Source: DASYRM01 sp036004405 (GTDB lineage: Bacteria > Acidobacteriota > Vicinamibacteria > Vicinamibacterales > UBA2999). Taken from it: 64,000 nucleotides of DNA. The notes below the pieces were generated by a model. It saw nothing but the letters and a program-made list of their open reading frames with translations, was not told the origin of the DNA and did no database searches. Shown here in pieces: positions 37,889-48,737 of the stretch (positions within the stretch are counted from its first letter, which is position 1; each line of letters begins with the position of its first letter). Where the stretch lies: the NCBI GenBank assembly GCA_036004405.1, contig DASYRM010000151.1:58514-122513 (forward strand). The letters run 5' to 3'. The translations under genes were made by a program, and so were the position numbers.

Positions 37889-39178
37889 CTACGCGCGCTT
37901 CGTGATCCGCTCGGCTCCGCCCATGAACGGGCGGAGCGCGTCGGGGATGACCACTGACCCGTCGGCTTGCTGGAAGTTCTCCAGAATCGCAATGAGGGTG
38001 CGCCCCACGGCGAGCCCCGAGCCGTTGAGCGTGTGGACGAAGTCCGGCTTCCCCGCCCCGTCGGGCCTGAATTTGATGTTCGCGCGGCGCGCCTGAAACG
38101 CCTCGGTGTTGGTGCACGACGAGATCTCGCGATAGCTGTTCTGCCCCGGCAGCCACACCTCGAGGTCGTAGGTCTTCGCGGACGCAAAGCCCATGTCGCC
38201 GCTGCACAAGAGCATCGTGCGATACGGCAACTCGAGTCGCTTCAGCACTTCCTCGGCGCTCCTGGTCAGCCGCTCGTGCTCGTCGTACGACGCCTCCGGC
38301 GTGGTGAACGCCATCAGCTCGACCTTGTCGAACTGGTGCTGCCGGATGAGCCCTCGCACATCGGCCCCATACGAGCCGGCCTCGCTGCGGAAGCACGGCG
38401 TGTAGGCGGTGTAGCGAATCGGCAGTTGCCGGCCGTCGAGAATCTCGCCGCGGTGCATGTTGGTGAGCGGCACCTCCGCGGTAGGCACCAGGTACAGATC
38501 CCAGTCACCCGCAATTTTGAACAGGTCCGGCTCGAATTTCGGCAGGTTGCCCGTGCCCGTCAGCGACGCGGCGTTGGCCATGAAGGGCGGCTCCACCTCC
38601 GTATACCCGTGCTCGGTCGTGTGGAGTTGGAGCATGAAGTTGATCAGCGCGCGCGCCAGCCGCGCGCCGCCGCCGATCAACACCGAAAAGCGCGCGGCCG
38701 CGATCTTGGTGCCGCGCTCGAAGTCGATGATACCGAGCGCCGGCCCGAGATCCCAGTGTGCCTGCGGCGTAAACCCGTACGAGGGCTGGGTGCCGTGCCG
38801 CCGCACCTCGACGTTGTCGTCGGCGGAGGTGCCTTCCGGAACGCTGGCGTGCGGCAGGTTCGGGAGCACGAGCAGCCCCTGGCTGCGGCGCTGCTCGAGC
38901 GCCGCCAGCTCCGCATCGAGCTGCTTGACGCGCTGCGCCCGCGCACGGTTGGCCTCTTGAATCGCCGTGGTGTCGAGACCCTGCTTCTTCGCGCGGGCGA
39001 CCTCTTCAGCGGCGGCATTCTGCTCGCGCTTGAGCCCTTCGACCTCGGGCAGGAGGCGCCGCCGCTCGGCCTCGAGCGCCGCCAGCGACTGCAGCTCGGC
39101 ATCGAGGTTGGCGCCGCGTTTCTGCAACGTCGCGCGGACGTCGTCAAAACGCTCTCGTAAAAGGGCGGGATCGAGCAC
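37889..39178 (-). CDS. serS: Seryl-tRNA synthetase
   Basis: 429 residues, the usual length. The N-terminal coiled-coil arm (LDPALLRERFDDVRATLQKRGANLD to about 110) binds the long variable arm of tRNA-Ser. The class II catalytic core shows motif 2 (YTPCFRSEAGSYG...GLIRQHQFDKVEL) and motif 3 (NGSGLAVGRTLIAILE). It charges tRNA-Ser in the cytoplasm. The start is GTG at 39178; TACAAT on this strand ends six bases upstream (39190-39185), so the message may be leaderless. Divergent from galU, with 32 bp between starts. Confidence 0.97.
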   Translation of the reverse strand: MLDPALLRERFDDVRATLQKRGANLDAELQSLAALEAERRRLLPEVEGLKREQNAAAEEVARAKKQGLDTTAIQEANRARAQRVKQLDAELAALEQRRSQGLLVLPNLPHASVPEGTSADDNVEVRRHGTQPSYGFTPQAHWDLGPALGIIDFERGTKIAAARFSVLIGGGARLARALINFMLQLHTTEHGYTEVEPPFMANAASLTGTGNLPKFEPDLFKIAGDWDLYLVPTAEVPLTNMHRGEILDGRQLPIRYTAYTPCFRSEAGSYGADVRGLIRQHQFDKVELMAFTTPEASYDEHERLTRSAEEVLKRLELPYRTMLLCSGDMGFASAKTYDLEVWLPGQNSYREISSCTNTEAFQARRANIKFRPDGAGKPDFVHTLNGSGLAVGRTLIAILENFQQADGSVVIPDALRPFMGGAERITKRA

Positions 39179-39184
39179 TGGTGG

Positions 39185-39203
39185 ATTGTACCTGGGTTAC
39201 GAT
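39185..39203. promoter_or_regulatory. Two back-to-back -10-like boxes between serS and galU
   Basis: On the minus strand TACAAT occupies 39190-39185, six bases before the serS GTG. On the plus strand TACGAT occupies 39198-39203, seven bases before the galU ATG, preceded by TGGGT. Neither gene has a ribosome-binding site in the 32-bp gap. No clear -35 boxes are seen. Confidence 0.4.
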
Positions 39204-39210
39204 CGACCGC

Positions 39211-40101
39211 ATGGCCGTGCGCACCGCCGTCTTCCCCGCCGCCGGGCTCGGCACACGTTTTCTCCCCGCCACCAAGGCCCAGCCGAAGGAAATGCTGGTG
39301 CTGGTGGACAAGCCGGTGATTCAGTACGGCGTCGAGGAGGCGGTGGCGTCGGGCATCAACAACATCGTCATCGTCACCGGCCGCGGCAAGAACGCCATCG
39401 AAGATCACTTCGACCGCGCCGTGGAGCTCGAGAGCGTCCTGGAGCAGCGCGGCAAGAAGGAGCAGCTCGAAGAGATCCGCAAGATCACGCAGCTGATCAA
39501 CGTGTGCTACGTACGGCAGGGCGAGCCGCTCGGGCTCGGACACGCGGTGCTCGTGGCCCGGAACCTGGTCGGCGGCGAGCCTTTCGCGGTAGTGCTCGGC
39601 GACGACGTCATCGACGCCACGCCGCCGGCCCTGAAGCAGATGATCGACGTGTTCGAGCGCGTCGGCGGACCGGTGCTGGCGGTGGAGCGCGTGCCGCCGG
39701 AAGACGTCTCGAGCTACGGCATCGTCGCGGTGGACGAGTCGTCTGACCTCGGACCGGGCGTGCACCGCATCACCAGCCTGGTCGAGAAGCCGCGACGCGA
39801 AGAGGCGCCCTCGAACCTGGCCATCATCGGCCGGTACATTCTCACGCCCGACATCTTCGATGCGCTCGAGGTCACAAGCCGCGACCGCACCGGCGAGATT
39901 CAATTGACCAACGGGCTGCGTGAGCTGCAGCGGTCGCGGCCGATTTACGCCTGCGAGATCTCGGGCGTGCGCCACGACACTGGCAACAAGCTGGGGTTCC
40001 TGAAGGCGCTGGTCTATTTCGCGCTGCAGCGTCCCGATCTGGCGGAGCCGTTCCGCCAGTATCTCGAGTCGCTCGATCTCAAAGTTCCGGCTCCGCGCTA
40101 G
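39211..40101 (+). CDS. galU: UTP-glucose-1-phosphate uridylyltransferase
   Basis: 296 residues. The nucleotidyltransferase signature FPAAGLGTRFLPATKAQPKEML is at the N-terminus, followed by VLGDDVID, SLVEKP and LTPDIFD...GEIQLTNGL. It makes UDP-glucose from UTP and glucose-1-phosphate for polysaccharide and envelope synthesis. ATG 39211 is chosen over the in-frame GTG 39181 because the protein family starts there. Its last four bases overlap the 3' end of the convergent FmdB-like gene. Confidence 0.96.
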   Translation: MAVRTAVFPAAGLGTRFLPATKAQPKEMLVLVDKPVIQYGVEEAVASGINNIVIVTGRGKNAIEDHFDRAVELESVLEQRGKKEQLEEIRKITQLINVCYVRQGEPLGLGHAVLVARNLVGGEPFAVVLGDDVIDATPPALKQMIDVFERVGGPVLAVERVPPEDVSSYGIVAVDESSDLGPGVHRITSLVEKPRREEAPSNLAIIGRYILTPDIFDALEVTSRDRTGEIQLTNGLRELQRSRPIYACEISGVRHDTGNKLGFLKALVYFALQRPDLAEPFRQYLESLDLKVPAPR

Positions 40102-40421
40102 TCCTTCGACGGCGTGGGGGTGGACGCCGGCGCGTCGCTCTTCTTGGAGTCGCCGGCGCTCTTGCCGTCGCTCGCGCCGGGGCTCGAGTCGCTCTTGGCG
40201 GGCTTGGAGTCTCCCCCGCTGTCACCGCTGCTCTTGCCCTTGCCGGCGTAATCAGTCACGTACCAGCCGGTGCCCTTGAACTGGAACGCGGGCGACGACT
40301 GCAGCCGCTGTAACGGACCCTTGCCGCATTTCGGACAGACATCCGGCGGTCCATCCGAAAACTTCTGGATGATCTCGAAGCGGTGCCCGCAGGCCTCGCA
40401 TTCGTATTCATACAGCGGCAT
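40098..40421 (-). CDS. FmdB-family zinc-ribbon regulatory protein
   Basis: 107 residues. The N-terminal zinc ribbon MPLYEYECEACGHRFE followed by CPKCGKG is the FmdB/CxxC-ssSS signature. The C-terminal half (about 60-107) is a low-complexity Ser/Gly/Lys/Asp tail, as in many family members. The function of the family is poorly defined (putative transcriptional regulator). Start ATG at 40421. Followed by, and transcribed with, nothing obvious; it is 30 bp downstream of the DUF885 gene. Confidence 0.88.
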   Translation of the reverse strand: MPLYEYECEACGHRFEIIQKFSDGPPDVCPKCGKGPLQRLQSSPAFQFKGTGWYVTDYAGKGKSSGDSGGDSKPAKSDSSPGASDGKSAGDSKKSDAPASTPTPSKD

Positions 40422-40451
40422 CGATCGCGTGTCTCTTTCTCGGGAACCGCG

Positions 40452-42116
40452 CTACTCGAGCGGCGCGTCCTTCGACGCGTCACCGAGCAGCAGCCGGCGG
40501 TGGGCCCAAAACGGCGCGCAGCCGTTGCCGAGCACCGCGTCGTGGAAACCCTTGAGCGAATACTTCGCCCCCTGCTGCTCCTCGTAGTCATGCCGGAGCT
40601 TGAGCATCATCAGCTTGCCAGCCGAGTACACGAGGTAAGTGGGATCGAAGGTGCCACGCTCGGCCTCGCGCCGCGCGGTGGGCTCTTCCAGGAACGCCTC
40701 GTCGCGGAAGAAGCGCATCCCCTGCTCCACCGACAGGTCTTCGCAGTGCAGGCGGATGCCGACGACGAAGCGGGCCAGCCGCACCAGCGCCTCGGCGAGC
40801 TGCCCGAGGCGGAACGCCGTGTCGCCCTTGCGGAAGCCGGCCTCCACCATCATGTGCTCGCAGTAGTGAGCCCAGCCCTCGACAAATGAGGCCGGCGCGA
40901 AGAAGGTCGACTTGCGGACCTTCGATTCCACCTGGCGCAGATGCTGATAGTGCAGGAAGTGACCGGGGTAGACCTCGTGGATCGAGATGGTCCACAGCGT
41001 CGGGATGTTGAAGTCGCGCAGGTGCTCCTTCTGGCGCTCGGGCGACCAGCCGCGCATGACGTCGGTGAGGTAGTAGTAGGCGCGGCTCGGCTTGCTCTCG
41101 AACGGCCCCGGCGTCCACATGCTGGCAAACGCCCAGCGGTAGAACTCCGGTGACGGGGCGACCACGACCGGTTCGGACGGCGGCATCGACACGATCGACT
41201 GCCGCTGCAGAAACTTCTCGAGCTCCTCCACCTGCTGCTGCGCGGTGGCCACGAGTGTGCCCGGCTCGGGATGCTGCTCCTTGGCGTTGCGCCACGCCTG
41301 GATCGGATCGGTGGCGCCGTTCAAGCGGCCCGCCACCTTGCGGAACTCCTCCTGCACTTCCTGCAGCTGGCGCAACGCGATCGTCAGGAGCCGGTCGGCG
41401 CTGAGCGAGATCCCTTCGTCCAGTTTCAGCTTCTGCTCGAACCGCTCCCGACCGAGCCGGAACGACGCCTTGGCGCGCGGGGCGAGGTCGGTTTCCAGAT
41501 AGCCGATGTAGGAAGTGACGGAGGTGGCCGCCTCGGTGGCGGTGTCGGCCAGATCGCCCAGGATGTGGAGGTCGTCGAGCGACGCGAACGCCTTGGGAAG
41601 ATCCTTCTCGATGAACGACAGAACCCCACGCCAGCTCTCGAGCCCCGTCTTGACGAAGATGCCCGGGCTCTCCTTGATGTTGTCGCGCGCGGCTTGCACC
41701 AGGCGGGGTACCTGCCGCAGCTTCGACACGACGCGCCGGGCGCGCTCGGCTTCCGGCGCATAGGAAAAGAGGGCCTGGCCGGCCAGACCGATGCCGATCG
41801 TATCGGCATACATCTGGGGGCTGCGGTCCCACGTCCGTACAACCTCGAGGTCGTACATCCGGGCTTCGACGTTCGCGGCGACGATTGCGTGTTCCGTCTG
41901 CTCGACGGGCGTCAGGTGCGACACGTCGATCTGATTGAGCCGGCGGCTGAATCCCGCCAGCGCGCGCACGTGGCCGTCGATGGCCGGTCGGCTCAGATCC
42001 TCGAGCAGGTCGTCATGCAAATGGACGCCGTCGAGACTCGCCTGGCTAGGCAGAACCTCCTGCAGATATGCCAGGTAATCGTCGACAAAGTGCGGAAAAG
42101 GCTCCGATGGGTGCAT
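40452..42116 (-). CDS. DUF885 family protein, putative metallopeptidase
   Basis: 554 residues. The DUF885 signature HEVYPGHFLHY lies at about residue 378, resembling a zinc-peptidase helix (HExxxGH), and is followed by SFVEGWAHYCEHMM at about 415, which supplies a glutamate. The N-terminal 350 residues are mainly helical. Family members have been described as putative carboxypeptidases, but activity is mostly untested. No signal peptide, so probably cytoplasmic. Start ATG at 42116; divergent from rsmI. Confidence 0.9.
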   Translation of the reverse strand: MHPSEPFPHFVDDYLAYLQEVLPSQASLDGVHLHDDLLEDLSRPAIDGHVRALAGFSRRLNQIDVSHLTPVEQTEHAIVAANVEARMYDLEVVRTWDRSPQMYADTIGIGLAGQALFSYAPEAERARRVVSKLRQVPRLVQAARDNIKESPGIFVKTGLESWRGVLSFIEKDLPKAFASLDDLHILGDLADTATEAATSVTSYIGYLETDLAPRAKASFRLGRERFEQKLKLDEGISLSADRLLTIALRQLQEVQEEFRKVAGRLNGATDPIQAWRNAKEQHPEPGTLVATAQQQVEELEKFLQRQSIVSMPPSEPVVVAPSPEFYRWAFASMWTPGPFESKPSRAYYYLTDVMRGWSPERQKEHLRDFNIPTLWTISIHEVYPGHFLHYQHLRQVESKVRKSTFFAPASFVEGWAHYCEHMMVEAGFRKGDTAFRLGQLAEALVRLARFVVGIRLHCEDLSVEQGMRFFRDEAFLEEPTARREAERGTFDPTYLVYSAGKLMMLKLRHDYEEQQGAKYSLKGFHDAVLGNGCAPFWAHRRLLLGDASKDAPLE

Positions 42117-42169
42117 GCCCTCTGACTGTGGCGCTCAGTGGCGGAACTGGAGAAGAGCGCATCAGGCAA

Positions 42170-42178
42170 TGGTACAAT
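42170..42178 (+). promoter_or_regulatory. Extended -10 promoter element for rsmI
   Basis: TGG directly followed by TACAAT (42173-42178), an extended -10 element, 28 bp before the ATG at 42207. It rules out the in-frame upstream start at 42138. Confidence 0.5.
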
Positions 42179-42206
42179 AACCGTCGCCCGCCCGCACAAC
42201 CCGACC

Positions 42207-43046
42207 ATGCCCGGCACGCTGTTCGTGGTCGCCACCCCGATTGGCAACCTCGAGGACATCACGCTGCGCGCGCTTCGGGTGCTTCGAGAAGCGAACCTCA
42301 TCGCCGCCGAAGACACGCGTCGCACCGCCAAGCTCCTCAGTCACTACGGGATACACACGCCCACGCTGAGCTTTCACGCCCACAACAGCCGTGCTCGCCT
42401 CCCGCAGTTGATCGCGCGACTGATGGCAGGGGAGAGGGTGGCCCTCGTCACCGATGCTGGCACGCCTGGCATTTCCGATCCGGGTGCCGAGCTCGTCGCC
42501 GCCTGCCAGGAGGCTGGCGTGGCCGTCGATCCGATTCCGGGAGCGAGCGCGGCGCTGGTCGCGGCCGTCGGGTCTGGATTTCCATTGAATTCAGTTACAT
42601 TTCTCGGCTTTCCTCCAATTAAGGCAAAGGCCCGCGTGGAGTGGTTCCGACAGCTGTCAGCGCTCAAGTCTACCGTCGTCTTCTTTGAAGCTCCCCATCG
42701 AATCGCGCCGACACTTGCGGATCTGGCCACATTGTTGGGCACTCGCCAGATTTGTGTCGGCCGAGAGCTGACCAAGGCGCATCAGCAGTTTGTCAAGGGG
42801 CCAGCGAACGACGCCGTGTTTATGTCTATCGCCAGAAAAGGCGAATTTGCTCTAGTTATTGGCCCAGACACGCACCCTGAGGCGCCGGCTGCGCGGCCGT
42901 CTGACGAGGACATACTCGATGCGTTTCGGTCATTCGCCAAACCTAGTCGCGCATCTGGGAAGCGCGCCGCAGCAGGCGAGGTGGCAAAGCGGCTGGGACT
43001 TACGGCGAACGAGGTTTACAAGGCTCTGGAGCGTGCGAAGCTATAG
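42207..43046 (+). CDS. rsmI: 16S rRNA (cytidine1402-2'-O)-methyltransferase
   Basis: 279 residues. The tetrapyrrole-methylase fold signatures are clear: LFVVATPIGNLEDITLRAL at the start, IAAEDTRRTAKLLSHYGI, VTDAGTPGISDPGAELV, and FFEAPHRI. It methylates the ribose of C1402 in the ribosomal decoding centre using S-adenosylmethionine. A C-terminal helix-turn segment (AAGEVAKRLGLTANEVYKALE) is the usual RsmI tail. ATG 42207 is supported by the extended -10 box at 42170-42178. The middle third uses visibly more A/T-ending codons than its neighbours. Confidence 0.95.
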   Translation: MPGTLFVVATPIGNLEDITLRALRVLREANLIAAEDTRRTAKLLSHYGIHTPTLSFHAHNSRARLPQLIARLMAGERVALVTDAGTPGISDPGAELVAACQEAGVAVDPIPGASAALVAAVGSGFPLNSVTFLGFPPIKAKARVEWFRQLSALKSTVVFFEAPHRIAPTLADLATLLGTRQICVGRELTKAHQQFVKGPANDAVFMSIARKGEFALVIGPDTHPEAPAARPSDEDILDAFRSFAKPSRASGKRAAAGEVAKRLGLTANEVYKALERAKL

Positions 43047-43183
43047 GGCACAACCCCTCCGTCAGGCCTAGGCCGACTCCTGGCCCATGGCCAAGGTTGG
43101 CTCGACTCGTGCACAGTTCAAGTGGTTCGGTGGGGCTGGAGCGGTCGTAGGAACGGCCGTATCGAGCCCGTATCCCCCATCCG

Positions 43184-44578
43184 ATGAACCAGTCAGTGAC
43201 GCATGTCGTGATTCTTGCCGCGGGCCAGGGCACGCGGATGAAATCACAACTTCCGAAGGTGCTCCACCCGGTGGCGGGCCGAGCCATGCTCGAGCACGTG
43301 CTGGACGCGGCCGCCGCTGTGGCTCCCGCCACGGTGACGGTGATTGTGGGACACGGCGGCGCGGCCGTGAAGGAACGTCTGGCCGGCCGACCCGGAGTCG
43401 CCTTCGCGCTGCAGGAGCCGCAGCTCGGCACCGCCCATGCCTTGCAGCAGGCCGAGCCGATCCTGGCAGGAAAGACCGGCACCGTGATTCTGTTGTCTGG
43501 CGACGTCCCCCTCCTCAAGGGCCGGACGCTGGAAAAGCTCCTGCAGACGCACGTGGCCGCCACGGCCGCCGCGACCGTCGTCACCGCGGCTGTCGAGCGT
43601 CCATATGGCTACGGACGCATCGTCCGTGTGGACGGCAAGATCGCACGGATCGTCGAGGAGCGGGATGCGTCGCCCGCCGAGCGCCAGATTCGAGAGATCA
43701 ACTCCGGCATCTACGCCTTCGACCTCCCTCCCCTCTTCGACGCGTTGCGTGGGATCGCCTCGCAGAACGCGCAGGGGGAGTTCTACCTGACCGATCTCGT
43801 GGGCATCTACCGGCGGCGCAAGCTTCCGGTGGAGACGCTGCTCGTAGACGACCCCGAGGAAATCCGTGGCATCAACAGCCGCACCGAGCTGGCTGAAGTA
43901 GGGACGCTCGTGAGACAGAACAAGAACGAAGAGCTGATGGCCGCCGGCGTCACGCTGGTCGATCCGGCCACGACCTACATCGACCCGCGCGCGGAGATCG
44001 GCGCCGACACCGTCATTCACCCGGGGGTCGTCATCGAAGGTCCGACGCGGATCGGGCGCGCCTGCGAGATTCAGGCGCACGTGCGCATTGCCGACGCCGA
44101 GATCGGCGATCACGTCAACATCAACAGCTTCTGCGTTATCGTGGAGTCGCGGATCGCGAGCGGCGCGGCGGTCGGTCCGTTCGCGCACCTGCGCCCGGCG
44201 TCGGCGGTAGGCGAGGGGGCGAAGATCGGCAATTTCGTCGAGCTGAAGAAGACGACGCTCGGCGCCGGCTCGAAGGTGAATCACCTGGCCTACCTCGGCG
44301 ACGCGATCGTCGGCAATCACGTCAACGTCGGCGCGGGCACCATCACCTGCAACTACGACGGCGAGAAGAAGCACCAGACGATCATCGATGACGGCGCGTT
44401 CATCGGCAGCGATTCGCAGCTCATCGCACCGGTGAAGGTCGGCAAGGGCGCCTACGTGGCCGCTGGCTCGTCGATCACGCAGGACGTTCCGGATGGTGCG
44501 CTCGGCATCGCGCGCGCCCGGCAGAACAACGTCGAGGGCTGGGTCGAGCGGAAGAAAGCCGTTCCGCAAAAAGGGTAG
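43184..44578 (+). CDS. glmU: Bifunctional N-acetylglucosamine-1-phosphate uridylyltransferase/glucosamine-1-phosphate acetyltransferase
   Basis: 464 residues. The N-terminal uridylyltransferase domain begins VVILAAGQGTRMKSQLPKVLHPVAG and includes LLSGDVPLL and EINSGIYAFD. From about residue 250 a left-handed beta helix of hexapeptide repeats carries the acetyltransferase, with NFVELKKTTLGAGSKVNHLAYLGDA and GAGTITCNYDG. It makes UDP-GlcNAc for peptidoglycan and other glycans. Five bases separate it from glmS, which supplies the precursor, so the pair is one operon. Confidence 0.97.
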   Translation: MNQSVTHVVILAAGQGTRMKSQLPKVLHPVAGRAMLEHVLDAAAAVAPATVTVIVGHGGAAVKERLAGRPGVAFALQEPQLGTAHALQQAEPILAGKTGTVILLSGDVPLLKGRTLEKLLQTHVAATAAATVVTAAVERPYGYGRIVRVDGKIARIVEERDASPAERQIREINSGIYAFDLPPLFDALRGIASQNAQGEFYLTDLVGIYRRRKLPVETLLVDDPEEIRGINSRTELAEVGTLVRQNKNEELMAAGVTLVDPATTYIDPRAEIGADTVIHPGVVIEGPTRIGRACEIQAHVRIADAEIGDHVNINSFCVIVESRIASGAAVGPFAHLRPASAVGEGAKIGNFVELKKTTLGAGSKVNHLAYLGDAIVGNHVNVGAGTITCNYDGEKKHQTIIDDGAFIGSDSQLIAPVKVGKGAYVAAGSSITQDVPDGALGIARARQNNVEGWVERKKAVPQKG

Positions 44579-44583
44579 AGATT

Positions 44584-46428
<1,845 letters not shown>

Positions 46429-46433
46429 GTAGT

Positions 46434-46457
46434 GGGCCGCCTGAAGGCGGCCCCTAC
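46434..46457. repeat. Palindromic interspersed repeat abutting a start codon
   Basis: Arms GGGCCGCCT (46434-46442) and AGGCGGCCC (46445-46453) around GA, then CTAC, followed at once by the ATG of the UvrD-family helicase. The hairpin occupies the place of a ribosome-binding site. Confidence 0.9.
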
Positions 46458-48716
46458 ATGAACCTCGTTTCCAGCCTCAACCCGGAACAACAGCAAGCGG
46501 TTCTGCAGACGGAGGGCGCGCTCCTCATCCTGGCGGGCGCCGGCTCCGGGAAGACGCGCGTCATCGCCCACCGTATCGCCTACCTCGTCAGGGACGGCTT
46601 TGCCGATCCGTCCGCCATTCTGGCCGTCACCTTTACCAACAAGGCGGCCGAGGAGATGCGGACGCGCGTCGAGAAGCTGCTCGAGATGGACTGCCGGAAG
46701 ATGTGGATCTCGACGTTCCACGCGCTGTGCGCCCGGCTCCTCCGGCGTGAAGCGCCGCATGTCGGCCTGTCGCGTGACTTCGTGATCTACGACTCGAACG
46801 ACCAGCTGTCGGTGGTGAAACAGGGGCTGAAGGAGCTCGGGATCGACGACTCGGCGACCCAGCCGCGCATGGTGCTGTCGCGCATCAGCCACGCGAAGAA
46901 TCGCATGGAGGGCCCCGAGGTGTTCGAAAGCTCGTGGAATCCCCGTGACCAGCACCTCGGCAAGCTCTACGCGATGTACACGCGCACCCTCAAGGACGCG
47001 CGGGCGCTGGATTTCGACGATCTCCTGCTCTACACCGTGGAGCTGATGGAGAAGGCGGAACCGGTTCGCCGGAAGTACGCCGAGCAGTTCCGCTACGTCA
47101 TGGTGGACGAGTACCAGGACACCAACCGCCCGCAGTACCTGTTGATTCAGCGTCTGGCGTCGGCCCACCGCAACCTGGCCGTTGTGGGCGATCCCGACCA
47201 GTCCATCTACAAATGGCGCGGCGCGGACCTGCGGAACATCCTCGACTTCGAGCACGACTTCCCGGAAGCTACGGTCGTGCGGCTCGAGCGCAACTACCGT
47301 TCGACCCAGGTGATTCTCGACGCCGCATCGGCCGTCATCGCGCAGAACAAGAACCGCAAGGAGAAGCGGCTCTACACAGAACAGACCGGCGGCGCTCGCA
47401 TCCTCTACTATCGCGCGGGCGACGACCTCGACGAGGCCGAGTACATCGCGCGCACCTGTCGACAGGCACTCCGCGAGGATGCCGAGAACCTCGCCGCGGT
47501 GCTCTATCGCACCAACGCGCAGTCACGAACCGTGGAAGACGCGCTGCGCCGGTCCGGCATCTCGTACCGGATCATCGGCGGCGTGCGGTTCTACGAGCGC
47601 AGGGAAGTGAAGGACGCGCTCTCGTACCTCCGCCTCGTGCTCAACCCGCACGACGACGTCAGCCTGCGCCGGGTGATCAACGTGCCGGCGCGCGGGATCG
47701 GCAAAGGCGTGATGGAGTCGCTCGAGGCCGTCGAGATCGGACCTGACGACGACCTGCCGCCGCTGCTCGCGGGCCTGCAACCGGTGGCCAGCGACACGTC
47801 GCTCTGGGCAAAGCTCACCCTGGCGGTCGAGCGGCGCCTGCTCGCGCCCAGGGCCGCCACCGCCGTGGCTGGCTTTCGCGATCTGCTGGTCGAGCTGACG
47901 TCCGTGGCGACGGCCGCGCCGTCGGTGGCTCTGCTCCTCGGCAAGGTGCTCGACCGCAGCGGCTACCTCAAGGACCTCCGCGAGGAGCACAGCGAAGAGG
48001 CCGAGGGGCGCATCGAGAACCTGATGGAGCTGGTGTCCGCCGCGCGCGAGTACGAGAGCCGGGCCGCCGAGCCGTCGCTGGCCGGGTTCGTCGATCAGCT
48101 GTCGCTGCTGTCGGACGCCGATGAAGAGGCCGGTTCCAAGGACAGCCACGTGCTGATGATGACGATGCACAGCGCCAAGGGGCTCGAGTTTCCGGTCGTC
48201 ATCATCGCCGGCCTGGAAGAGGGCCTCTTCCCGCATTCGCGATCGGCCGACGACGAGGCCGAGCTCGAGGAGGAGCGGCGCCTGTGCTACGTCGGCATCA
48301 CCCGCGCCCAGCGCCGGCTGGTGCTGACCTCGGCGGCACGGCGGCGCGTGTACGGCGACTATCAGAGCACCGAACCCTCGCGGTTCATCGACGAGATCCC
48401 ACCGAACCTGATGGAGACCGTGCCGTCGGCCATGTCATACGGCTCGACGAATGCGTACGCGCCCCCGCGGGGGAATCGCTGGGAGGGTTACGGACGGCGC
48501 AAGAAGGAAGATACGCCGGCGTACCGCTACGAGGACGAGGATCAGTCGGTGCCGAACGGCTTGAAGGTCGGCCTCCGGGTGCGGCACCCGACGTTCGGTG
48601 TCGGCACCGTGACGGCGCTCGAACCGCTCGACGATGACATCAAGCTGATCGTCCGGTTCCTGTCCGTCGGCCCCAAGACGCTGCGCGCCAAGTTCGCGAA
48701 GCTCGAACCGGCGTAG
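46458..48716 (+). CDS. pcrA: UvrD/PcrA-family ATP-dependent DNA helicase
   Basis: 752 residues. Superfamily 1A motifs are all present: LNPEQQQAV (Q motif), LAGAGSGKT (Walker A), VTFTNKAAEEM, VMVDEYQDTNRPQ (motif II), VVGDPDQSIYKWRGAD, LERNYRST, MTMHSAKGLEFPVV and EERRLCYVGITRAQ. It unwinds DNA 3' to 5' during repair and clears recombination intermediates. The C-terminal segment (GLKVGLRVRHPTFGVGTV) is the Tudor-like tail of PcrA. The open frame continuing back to 44493 overlaps glmS in another phase and is not a fusion. No ribosome-binding site precedes the ATG; a palindrome sits there instead. Confidence 0.94.
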   Translation: MNLVSSLNPEQQQAVLQTEGALLILAGAGSGKTRVIAHRIAYLVRDGFADPSAILAVTFTNKAAEEMRTRVEKLLEMDCRKMWISTFHALCARLLRREAPHVGLSRDFVIYDSNDQLSVVKQGLKELGIDDSATQPRMVLSRISHAKNRMEGPEVFESSWNPRDQHLGKLYAMYTRTLKDARALDFDDLLLYTVELMEKAEPVRRKYAEQFRYVMVDEYQDTNRPQYLLIQRLASAHRNLAVVGDPDQSIYKWRGADLRNILDFEHDFPEATVVRLERNYRSTQVILDAASAVIAQNKNRKEKRLYTEQTGGARILYYRAGDDLDEAEYIARTCRQALREDAENLAAVLYRTNAQSRTVEDALRRSGISYRIIGGVRFYERREVKDALSYLRLVLNPHDDVSLRRVINVPARGIGKGVMESLEAVEIGPDDDLPPLLAGLQPVASDTSLWAKLTLAVERRLLAPRAATAVAGFRDLLVELTSVATAAPSVALLLGKVLDRSGYLKDLREEHSEEAEGRIENLMELVSAAREYESRAAEPSLAGFVDQLSLLSDADEEAGSKDSHVLMMTMHSAKGLEFPVVIIAGLEEGLFPHSRSADDEAELEEERRLCYVGITRAQRRLVLTSAARRRVYGDYQSTEPSRFIDEIPPNLMETVPSAMSYGSTNAYAPPRGNRWEGYGRRKKEDTPAYRYEDEDQSVPNGLKVGLRVRHPTFGVGTVTALEPLDDDIKLIVRFLSVGPKTLRAKFAKLEPA

Positions 48717-48737
48717 CCGCCGGTCTTCAGATCGGCC

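Noticed and set aside
43047..43183. Possible small RNA in the 137-bp rsmI-glmU gap
   Set aside because: No SRP, tmRNA, 6S or riboswitch signature and no strong hairpin with a T run was seen.
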